DNA from: Actinomycetota bacterium
GTDB taxonomy: Bacteria > Actinomycetota > Actinomycetes > Actinomycetales > Microbacteriaceae
DNA: 10,712 bases
Direction of reading: 5' to 3'
Assembly (NCBI GenBank): GCA_016870695.1
Contig: VGAV01000049.1
Span: 1 to 10,712 of the forward strand
The notes beneath the pieces were generated by a model, which worked only from the letters and a program-made list of their open reading frames with translations, was not told the DNA's origin and did not search any database. How positions within the stretch are numbered: position 1 is the stretch's first letter; the number at the start of each line of letters is the position of its first letter. The position numbers and the translations under genes were made by a program. This document shows positions 1 to 8,004 of the stretch, one piece after another.

Positions 1-367
1 CGCTCAGGAGTCCCTGGGCGCCGTCGTCCTCGGCTTCGAGTCCGTGATCGTCTTCCTCGGCGGTCTCGTGGTGTTCGGCACGCGGGCGGTGCCCGCCGGG
101 ATCGAGCCCTGGTGGGGCATCGTCGGTGGCGCGCTGCTCGCCCTCGCGATGGCCGCCACCGCGGGCCTGTTGCGCCACCGGTGGGCGATCGTCGTCGGCT
201 GGGCGCTGCAGGTCGTCCTCGCCCTCGGCGCTTTCCTCGCCCCCGCGCTCCTGTTCGTCGCGCTGGTTTTCGGCGGCATGTGGGCGTATGCCACCATCAA
301 GGGAGCGGCACTGGACCGGCAGAACGCCCGCCGTGCCGCCGACCCCGACCTCTCGAACGGAGAATGA
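1..367 (+). CDS. DUF4233 family membrane protein, 5' end missing
   Basis: The reading frame is open from base 2 to the TGA at 365-367 (121 visible residues); its start codon lies left of the window, probably only a few codons away, because the first visible residues already look like the family's N-terminal segment. Four hydrophobic segments are visible: VVLGFESVIVFLGGLVVFG near the start, one beginning at WWGIVGG, one beginning at WAIVVGW, and a last one ending in FGGMWAYATIKG. A short charged tail ending in DPDLSNGE follows. This fits the small four-helix actinobacterial DUF4233 family, which usually sits between folC (folylpolyglutamate synthase) and ndk; ndk starts 3 nt downstream here, so folC is inferred just off the left edge. 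The biochemical function of the family is not known to me. Family assignment is fairly sure, function unknown. Confidence 0.85.
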   Translation, partial: AQESLGAVVLGFESVIVFLGGLVVFGTRAVPAGIEPWWGIVGGALLALAMAATAGLLRHRWAIVVGWALQVVLALGAFLAPALLFVALVFGGMWAYATIKGAALDRQNARRAADPDLSNGE

Positions 368-370
368 CCC

Positions 371-787
371 ATGGCCACCGAAGAGACCCTCGTCCTGGTG
401 AAGCCCGACGGCGTCGCCCGCGGCCTGACCGGCGCGATCCTCGCCCGCATCGAGGCGAAGGGGTACGCCCTCGTCGACATCCGCCTCATGGAGCCCGACC
501 GCGAGCTCCTCGCTCAGCACTACGCCGAGCACGAGGGCAAGCCGTTCTACGAGCCGCTGCTGGACTTCATGCTCTCCGGCCCGTCCGTCGCGATCCGTCT
601 GGCCGGCAACCGCGTCATCGAGGGCTTCCGCTCCCTCGCCGGCACGACCGACCCGACGACGGCGGCGCCCGGCACGATCCGCGGCGACTTCGGCCGCGAC
701 TGGGGTCTGAAGGTGCAGCAGAACCTCGTCCACGGCAGCGACAGCCCCGAGTCCGCCGCGCGCGAGCTCGGCATCTGGTTCGACTGA
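371..787 (+). CDS. ndk: Nucleoside diphosphate kinase
   Basis: This cytosolic enzyme moves the gamma phosphate from ATP to other (deoxy)nucleoside diphosphates through a phosphohistidine intermediate. The 138-residue product is full length for the family. It opens with the typical ETLVLVKPDGV strand, has RGDFGRD at about 104-110 and the active-site context NLVHGSDS, with His121 as the expected phosphorylated residue. The ATG at 371 is supported by GGAG at 359-362, 8 nt upstream and inside the end of the DUF4233 gene. The 3-nt gap to that gene implies a shared transcript, and no separate promoter is visible. A GC-rich hairpin follows 12 nt after the stop. Confidence 0.98.
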   Translation: MATEETLVLVKPDGVARGLTGAILARIEAKGYALVDIRLMEPDRELLAQHYAEHEGKPFYEPLLDFMLSGPSVAIRLAGNRVIEGFRSLAGTTDPTTAAPGTIRGDFGRDWGLKVQQNLVHGSDSPESAARELGIWFD

Positions 788-798
788 GCCCGGTCCGC

Positions 799-834
799 AT
801 GACGGCCGTCGCCCCGTGGGGCGGCGGCCGTCAT
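799..834. terminator. Hairpin between convergent ndk and VKOR genes
   Basis: A 17-bp stem (799-815 with 818-834) contains one G-U wobble (809/824) and closes on a GT dinucleotide, so effectively a tetraloop. It lies between the ndk stop and the end of the convergent VKOR gene and would form on either strand. No real T tract follows on either side (CGTTCCC on the plus side), so it is a U-poor actinobacterial-type terminator or 3'-end stabiliser rather than a textbook intrinsic terminator. Confidence 0.7.
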
Positions 835-884
835 CGTTCCCGGAGGGGGTCTTCGTCGTCCCAGCGACGGGGAAGCGGGGAGGG

Positions 885-1484
885 TCAGGCGAAGGATGCC
901 AGGACGTCGAGCCGCACCTGGGCGAGGACGGCGATGACGACGTAGCTGGCGAGCGCCATGAGCGGCACCCACGCCATCAGGCGGTCCGCGACCTCGCGCC
1001 CGCGTTCCCCCACGGGGACGACGCCCGTGCGCAGGAGGTGCAGCGTCACAGCGTAGAAGGACGGGATGACGACCGACCAGGTCACCATGCACCACGGGCA
1101 GAGCGTGCCCAGCACGAAGATGCTCTGCGAGATCAGCCAGCAGACGAAGCCGAACGCGAACAGCATCCCGGCCCAGAAGGCCACCCAGAACCAGCGCGCG
1201 AAGCGGGCCCCGGCGAGCAGCGCAAATCCCACCACGACGGGGGCGACCCATGCCGCCAGGCCGATGATCGGGTTCGGGAAGCCGAAGACGCTGCCCTGCG
1301 CCGACGTGAGGTTCGCCGAGCACTGCACGAGGATGTTGATGTCGCAGGAAGCCGACGCGGTCGGGTCCGCGAGCAGCGTGAAACGGTCCATCGTCAACGA
1401 GAACGCCGCGTACCACCCGATGATCCCGGCGATGATGAGCCAGACCGCGAGCACGGACGGACGACGGGGGGCGTTGTCGGTCAT
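885..1484 (-). CDS. Vitamin K epoxide reductase (VKOR) family membrane protein
   Basis: Bacterial VKOR homologues pass electrons from a DsbA-like thiol oxidase to membrane quinone and so drive disulfide formation in exported proteins. The 199-residue product has the family layout: an N-terminal helix at about 11-30, an extracytoplasmic loop with the cysteine pair Cys47/Cys55 (CX7C), the motif GSVFGFPN at about 64-71, helices at about 74-92, 98-117 and 119-150, the quinone-side redox motif CPWC at 129-132, and a fifth helix near 172-190. The ATG at 1484 is preceded by a GGAAG-like Shine-Dalgarno about 9-10 nt upstream. The thioredoxin-like partner is not fused to it and not encoded in the window. 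It is convergent with ndk and divergent from rne, so probably monocistronic. Family call firm; the physiological partner is inferred. Confidence 0.93.
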   Translation of the reverse strand: MTDNAPRRPSVLAVWLIIAGIIGWYAAFSLTMDRFTLLADPTASASCDINILVQCSANLTSAQGSVFGFPNPIIGLAAWVAPVVVGFALLAGARFARWFWVAFWAGMLFAFGFVCWLISQSIFVLGTLCPWCMVTWSVVIPSFYAVTLHLLRTGVVPVGERGREVADRLMAWVPLMALASYVVIAVLAQVRLDVLASFA

Positions 1485-1560
1485 GGTCCGATTCTTCCAC
1501 CGCTGCCCATGGGGGCGCTGTGTCCGCGCGGGTGGCCGCGACTGGGCCGTCGACGTGCCT

Positions 1561-1590
1561 TCCCGATCCGGGACCGGTCCGTGCGATACT
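1561..1590 (+). promoter_or_regulatory. Candidate rne promoter with overlapping palindromes
   Basis: GATACT at 1585-1590 resembles an actinobacterial -10 box (TANNNT-like). The -35 is not convincing: TTCCCG at 1560-1565 gives a 19-nt spacer. Immediately upstream lie two overlapping symmetric elements: TCCCG-atc-CGGGA at 1561-1573 and the perfect 10-nt palindrome GGACCGGTCC at 1571-1580. Their position over the -35/spacer would suit a repressor site, but GC-rich palindromes are common by chance in this composition. Confidence 0.35.
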
Positions 1591-1599
1591 GGAGTCTCG

Positions 1600-1650
1600 A
1601 TGAGCCGCGGCCGCGCCGCAGGATCATCACCAGAAGACTTCGGGCGATGA
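1600..1650 (+). other. Possible 16-codon upstream ORF in the rne leader
   Basis: ATG at 1600 opens a 16-residue frame (MSRGRAAGSSPEDFGR) ending in TGA at 1648-1650. GGAG at 1591-1594 lies 5 nt upstream, and the candidate -10 box ends 9 nt upstream, so a transcript starting there would be leaderless or nearly so. The stop overlaps another ATG (ATGA at 1647) whose frame runs into the start of rne. I have no conservation data, so it may be chance. Confidence 0.2.
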
Positions 1651-1699
1651 CCGCCCTCGCAGCACGAGCCACCGGGCCTGCTGCAGACCGAGTGAGTTC

Positions 1700-1767
1700 G
1701 CGGCGCCGCCGGGTGCGGCGCCGCACGAGATTTCGCCGGGCGACGCGCGGTGTCGCCGGCCGAGGAG
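1700..1767 (+). promoter_or_regulatory. Structured end of the rne 5' leader, with its Shine-Dalgarno
   Basis: A perfect 10-bp stem (1700-1709 with 1715-1724, loop CGGGT) is followed by a second stem of 6 bp (1739-1744 with 1752-1757, 7-nt loop). GAGGAG at 1762-1767 comes 4 nt after the second stem and 10 nt before the ATG at 1778; this Shine-Dalgarno decides the rne start. The enterobacterial rne mRNA is known to be autoregulated by RNase E through 5' leader stem-loops. An analogous role here is inference from position only. Apart from these elements and the candidate promoter, I see nothing else in 1485-1777. Confidence 0.5.
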
Positions 1768-1777
1768 TTTGCCAGAG

Positions 1778-4396
1778 ATGGCCGATGCAACGGACGAACA
1801 GAACAGCACCGACGACACGACCGCGGTGACCGACGACACGCAGCTCGCCGACACGCAGAGCGCGGAGGCCCCGAGCCCCGACGCCCCCGCGGCCGACGCG
1901 CAGCACGTGGAAGCGACCGACGCCGTCGACGCGGCCCCCGCCGCCGACGCGCCCGCCGACGTCGTCGACGCCGAGGAGGAGGTCGCGGACGTGCAGGAGG
2001 CCGAGGAGGCCGCCGCGACCGACACCGCACCCCCCGCGGTGCTGGCCGACGACACGGCCACGGATGCCGCGGCCCGCGCTGTCGAGGTCTCCGCGCCGGC
2101 CGACGCCGCGCCGAGCCCCGCCGCGACGCAGGACGCCCCCGCCGCGGAGTCGGAGACCCCCGCCGCGCCGGAGGCCGATGCGGCCGCGACGCCGGCGGCA
2201 TCCGCTCCCTCCGCCGCGGCGAAGCCGGAGCGCCCCACGGCCGTCTCGCTCGGCCTGCTGCCCGAGGTCTTCGTGTCGGCCGTGTCGACGCAGCTGCACT
2301 TCTACGCCCCCGAGCTCCCGCCGCTGCCCGTGCGGGACGAGGAGGACGAGGACGACGACCGCGGCGAGGACCGCGCCGAGCGCGGCTCCGCCAACGCCCG
2401 CCGCCGCAACCGCCGCCGCGGCGGACAGAGCACGGCCGCCGACGAGCCGGAGGAGAACGAGGCCCCGCCCGCGCGCCAGCGCGCCGTCGAGCTCATCACC
2501 GAGCCGCAGCGCATCAAGGGCTCCACCCGCCTCGAGGCCAAGAAGCAGCGCCGTCGCGACGGTCGGGAGGCCGGCCGCCGCCGCCCCGTCGTCACCGAGG
2601 CCGAGTTCCTCGCCCGCCGCGAGGCCGTCGACCGCGTCATGGTCGTGCGGTCGAAGGCCGGACGCATCCAGATCGGCGTGCTCGAGGACAATGTCCTCGT
2701 CGAGCACTACGTCGCGCGCAATCAGGACGCCTCGCTCATCGGCAACGTCTACCTCGGCCGCGTGCAGAACGTGCTGCCCAGCATGGAGGCCGCCTTCGTC
2801 GACATCGGCCGCGGCCGCAACGCCGTGCTGTACTCGGGCGAGGTCGACTGGGACGGCATCGACACGGGCAATCAGCCGCGTCGCATCGAGCTCGCCCTCA
2901 AGTCCGGCGACCGCGTGCTCGTCCAGGTGACCAAGGACCCCGTGGGGCACAAGGGCGCGCGGCTGACGAGCCAGATCTCGCTCCCCGGCCGCTACCTCGT
3001 GTACGTCCCGGGCGGCGCCATGAACGGCATCTCCCGCAAGCTCCCCGACACCGAGCGCGCCCGCCTGAAGAAGATCCTCAAGGAGGTCCTCCCGGAGTCG
3101 TCCGGCGTCATCGTGCGCACGGCCGCCGAGGGCGCGACCGAGGACCAGCTGACCCGCGACGTGCAGCGCCTCACCTCGCAGTGGGAGCACATCAGCTCGC
3201 AGGTGCAGAGCATCCAGGCCCCCGCGCTGCTGCACTCCGAGCCCGACCTGCTCGTCAAGATCGTCCGCGACGTCTTCAACGAGGACTTCACGCGCATGCT
3301 CATCCAGGGCGACGAGGCGCTCACCACGATCTCCAGCTACCTGGCGAGCGTGGCCCCCGACCTTCTGGAGCGCGTCGAGAAGTACGAGGGCGACCACGAC
3401 CCGTTCGACGAGTTCCGCATCACCGAGCAGATCGAGAAGGCGTTGGACCGCAAGGTCTGGCTGCCCTCCGGCGGCTCGCTCGTCATCGACCGCACCGAGG
3501 CGATGACCGTCGTCGACGTCAACACGGGCAAGTTCGTCGGCTCGGGCGGCAACCTCGAGGAGACCGTCACCAAAAACAACCTCGAGGCCGCGGAGGAGAT
3601 CGTCCGGCAGCTCCGCCTGCGCGACATCGGCGGCATCATCGTCGTCGACTTCATCGACATGGTGCTGGAGTCCAACCGCGACCTCGTGCTGCGCCGCCTC
3701 ATCGAATGCCTGAGCCGCGACCGGACGAAGCACCAGGTCGCCGAGGTCACCTCGCTGGGTCTCGTGCAGATGACCCGCAAGAAGCTCGGCCTCGGTCTGC
3801 TCGAGACGTTCAGCGAGGCGTGCGAGGTGTGCGCCGGTCGCGGCGTCATCGTCCACCACGACCCGGTGGTCAAGCACCGCCCCGCCGGCGGGAACGGCAA
3901 CGGCAGCGGCAACGGCAACGGGTCGAACAACCGCCGCGGACGCGGCGGGAACGGCAACGCCAACGGCAACGGCGGCTCCGGGAACGGCAACGCGAACGGC
4001 AGCAACGGCGCGAACGGCGCCGGCAACGGCGGGGGAGCGGCGGCGCCCGCCGGCGGCACGCACGTCATCACCGAGGGCGTGAAGTCCGCGCTCGCGCAGA
4101 TCGCGGCATCCACGATCCACCCGACCGTCGACGACCCCGCCGTCGTCGAGGCGGCCGTCGTGGCGTCGGTCGAGGCCGTGATGGAGGCCGCGCCCGAGGC
4201 GCCCGTGCGCGAGAAGCGCCCGCGCAAGAAGCGCGAGCCCAAGACGCCGCGTACCGAGAAGGACCTGCTGCTCGAGTCCGTGCTGGAGGCGCTGCCCGAG
4301 CCGAAGGCGCCCGGACAGGGCCGGTCGCGCCGCCGCGTGACGACCGCGGCCCTCACGGGCACCCCGGTCAACGCGCAGCCGTCCGACGAGTCCTGA
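1778..4396 (+). CDS. rne: Ribonuclease E/G family endoribonuclease
   Basis: This is the main single-strand endoribonuclease for mRNA decay and rRNA/tRNA processing in actinobacteria. Layout of the 872 residues: an acidic Ala/Asp/Glu/Pro-rich disordered N-terminus to about 150; a short hydrophobic segment at 156-184 ending in LHFYAPELPPLP; Arg-rich patches at about 208-216 and 257-271; an S1-like RNA-binding region from about 287, with GNVYLGRV at 322-329; and the DNase I-like catalytic domain. Catalytic metal-binding Asp580 lies in VVDVNTG and Asp624 in VVDFIDM. The zinc-link motif CEVCAG has Cys682 and Cys685. A Gly/Asn-rich insert (704-753) and a Lys/Arg-rich C-terminal tail (about 808-872) follow. 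Catalytic residues match the family spacing. ATG 1778 is preferred over TTG 1769 because GAGGAG at 1762-1767 is 10 nt from the ATG but 1 nt from the TTG. A hairpin follows the stop. Confidence 0.97.
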   Translation: MADATDEQNSTDDTTAVTDDTQLADTQSAEAPSPDAPAADAQHVEATDAVDAAPAADAPADVVDAEEEVADVQEAEEAAATDTAPPAVLADDTATDAAARAVEVSAPADAAPSPAATQDAPAAESETPAAPEADAAATPAASAPSAAAKPERPTAVSLGLLPEVFVSAVSTQLHFYAPELPPLPVRDEEDEDDDRGEDRAERGSANARRRNRRRGGQSTAADEPEENEAPPARQRAVELITEPQRIKGSTRLEAKKQRRRDGREAGRRRPVVTEAEFLARREAVDRVMVVRSKAGRIQIGVLEDNVLVEHYVARNQDASLIGNVYLGRVQNVLPSMEAAFVDIGRGRNAVLYSGEVDWDGIDTGNQPRRIELALKSGDRVLVQVTKDPVGHKGARLTSQISLPGRYLVYVPGGAMNGISRKLPDTERARLKKILKEVLPESSGVIVRTAAEGATEDQLTRDVQRLTSQWEHISSQVQSIQAPALLHSEPDLLVKIVRDVFNEDFTRMLIQGDEALTTISSYLASVAPDLLERVEKYEGDHDPFDEFRITEQIEKALDRKVWLPSGGSLVIDRTEAMTVVDVNTGKFVGSGGNLEETVTKNNLEAAEEIVRQLRLRDIGGIIVVDFIDMVLESNRDLVLRRLIECLSRDRTKHQVAEVTSLGLVQMTRKKLGLGLLETFSEACEVCAGRGVIVHHDPVVKHRPAGGNGNGSGNGNGSNNRRGRGGNGNANGNGGSGNGNANGSNGANGAGNGGGAAAPAGGTHVITEGVKSALAQIAASTIHPTVDDPAVVEAAVVASVEAVMEAAPEAPVREKRPRKKREPKTPRTEKDLLLESVLEALPEPKAPGQGRSRRRVTTAALTGTPVNAQPSDES
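3887..4036 (+). repeat. In-frame Gly/Asn-rich low-complexity repeat in rne
   Basis: Irregular repeats built on the hexamer ggcaac encode residues 704-753 of RNase E, nearly all Gly and Asn with a few Ser, Ala and one NNRRGRGG patch. The tract sits just after the zinc-link and catalytic core, where it would serve as a flexible linker or as a disordered, RNA-binding or condensate-prone segment. The reading frame is kept throughout. Such a DNA repeat is prone to length change by slippage. Confidence 0.9.
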
Positions 4397-4410
4397 CGAC
4401 CTCCGCGGTC

Positions 4411-4441
4411 GGGTCCGCCGTCCCCTCGGGGCGGCGGACCC
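4411..4441. terminator. Hairpin between convergent rne and DUF4031 genes
   Basis: Arms 4411-4420 plus 4422-4425 pair with 4428-4441, giving a 14-bp GC stem with T4421 bulged and a TC turn. It starts 14 nt after the rne stop and ends 7 nt before the end of the convergent DUF4031 gene. No T tract follows on either strand. Its core closely resembles the hairpin after ndk. Confidence 0.7.
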
Positions 4442-4448
4442 GTCCGTC

Positions 4449-4724
4449 TCAGGAGCGTCCGCGTCGCTCCCGCGCCGTGATCCGCAACCCGGACGCGCGC
4501 AGTCGGCGCACGAGCTCCTTGCCGCCGACGTGCTCCGCCCCCGCGCGCACGAGATCGGCGTGCCGCTCGTCGGGCACGTCGTAGTGGTCGAGGTCGAAGG
4601 CCCGACGTGGGATCCCCGCGGCGGCGGCGAAGGCGTGCAGCTCGGCGAGATCGCTGTCGCTCACGAGGTGCGCCCACAGGCGACCGTGCGCGGGCCACTG
4701 CGGGTCGTCGATCAGGATCGCCAT
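4449..4724 (-). CDS. DUF4031 domain-containing small protein
   Basis: The 91-residue product starts MAILIDDPQWPAHGRLWAHL and contains SDSDLAELHAFAAAAGIPRR and FDLDHYDVPDERH, the pattern of the actinobacterial DUF4031 family. The conserved His and Asp residues (His13, the DLDHYDVP stretch at about 44-51) look like a metal or nucleotide site, but no function is established to my knowledge. No signal peptide or membrane segment is visible, and the C-terminus is basic (RITARERRGRS). ATG at 4724 is preceded by TAGGAT, which can be read either as an AGGA Shine-Dalgarno or as a -10 box of a leaderless transcript. It is convergent with rne and divergent from rplU. Confidence 0.85.
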   Translation of the reverse strand: MAILIDDPQWPAHGRLWAHLVSDSDLAELHAFAAAAGIPRRAFDLDHYDVPDERHADLVRAGAEHVGGKELVRRLRASGLRITARERRGRS

Positions 4725-4730
4725 TCCGGA

Positions 4731-4736
4731 ATCCTA
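4731..4736 (-). promoter_or_regulatory. Possible -10 box giving a leaderless DUF4031 transcript
   Basis: On the minus strand TAGGAT matches the TANNNT -10 pattern, and exactly 6 nt separate it from the A of the ATG at 4724, the distance expected when transcription begins at the start codon. No good -35 is seen 17-19 nt upstream. The alternative reading is that AGGA is simply the ribosome binding site, 7 nt from the start. Confidence 0.4.
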
Positions 4737-4761
4737 CGGTCGACACGCGGGTCGGATGCTT

Positions 4762-4790
4762 TTGCCGGATGCCGCCCGGTGAGCTAAACT
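4762..4790 (+). promoter_or_regulatory. Promoter of the rplU-rpmA operon
   Basis: TTGCCG at 4762-4767 and TAAACT at 4785-4790 are separated by exactly 17 nt, a housekeeping-sigma layout and the best promoter in the window. Transcription would start near 4797, leaving a leader of about 144 nt before rplU. The heptamer CGGATGC occurs twice in direct orientation at 4753-4759 and 4766-4772, the second overlapping the end of the -35. Confidence 0.75.
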
Positions 4791-4796
4791 TGACCC

Positions 4797-4940
4797 TTGG
4801 TGCGTCGCGTCCGCTTCTGATAGGAGCGTGACCCCCCGGGCTCCGCCCGCCGGATCGCACCGAGACTTGGGTCCGCAAGGGCCCTCCCAACGTCATCAGA
4901 CAACCGGAGCTCCGCGCTCCCGAACGAAAACAGGTGTGAA
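4797..4940 (+). promoter_or_regulatory. Structured 5' leader of rplU mRNA
   Basis: Several pairings can be drawn by eye. A closing stem of 8 pairs including one G-U joins 4797-4804 with 4856-4863. It encloses two hairpins: CGCTTC with GGAGCG around 4812-4828 (one G-U), and CGGGC with GCCCG (4837-4841 with 4845-4849), together a three-way junction. Downstream are TTGGG with CCCAA (4867-4871 with 4886-4890) and GGAGC with GCTCC (4906-4910 with 4916-4920). A-rich sequence and AGGTG (4932-4936) then precede the GTG start. L21 leader RNAs are known in Firmicutes; a similar autoregulatory role here is inference. Confidence 0.5.
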
Positions 4941-5249
4941 GTGGTTTACGCAGTTGTGCGCGCCGGCGGCCGCCAGGAGAAGGTCCAGGTCGGCACCATC
5001 GTCGTGCTCGACCGCCAGAAGGCGAAGATCGGCGAGAGCATTCAGCTGCCCGCCGTCCTGTTCGTCGACGGCGACGCGGTCACGACCGACGCCGACAAGC
5101 TCGCGAAGGTCTCGGTCACGGCCGAGGTCCTCGGCGAGGAGCGCGGCCCCAAGATCGTGATCCAGAAGTTCAAGAACAAGACCGGCTACAAGAAGCGCCA
5201 GGGCCACCGCCAGGACCTCACGCGCGTCAAGATCACCGGCATCAAGTAA
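4941..5249 (+). CDS. rplU: 50S ribosomal protein L21
   Basis: L21 binds 23S rRNA in the large ribosomal subunit. The 102-residue product has the full family length, beginning [17 protein letters not shown] and carrying the C-terminal signature [16 protein letters not shown] at about 74-89. The start is GTG at 4941, the only in-frame start that gives the family's N-terminus, with AGGTG at 4932-4936 as a weak Shine-Dalgarno. It is the first gene of an operon with rpmA, driven by the promoter at 4762-4790 through a long structured leader, which is where feedback control would act if there is any. Confidence 0.98.
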   Translation: MVYAVVRAGGRQEKVQVGTIVVLDRQKAKIGESIQLPAVLFVDGDAVTTDADKLAKVSVTAEVLGEERGPKIVIQKFKNKTGYKKRQGHRQDLTRVKITGIK

Positions 5250-5267
5250 GAGCCAGGAGACGCAGAG

Positions 5268-8000
<2,733 letters not shown>

Positions 8001-8004
8001 GCCG

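Noticed and set aside
1769..1777. TTG at 1769 as the rne start
   Set aside because: Only 1 nt from GAGGAG, too close for a Shine-Dalgarno; ATG 1778 has a 10-nt spacing.
1647..1829. Plus-strand open frame overlapping the start of rne
   Set aside because: Arg-rich, out of frame with rne, no Shine-Dalgarno of its own; most likely chance.
3887..4036. Repetitive ggcaac DNA as a CRISPR or intergenic minisatellite
   Set aside because: Units are short and irregular, there are no spacers, and the tract stays in frame within rne.
1481..4120. Very long open frame on the minus strand opposite rne
   Set aside because: It mirrors rne codons in a high-GC sequence, where stops are rare in the antisense frame; its product is Val/Leu/Asp/Gly/Arg-rich nonsense with no motif, while the plus strand encodes unmistakable RNase E.
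1750..4584. Alternative plus-strand open frame overlapping rne
   Set aside because: Arg/Pro/Gly-rich frame-shifted reading of rne; no family pattern.
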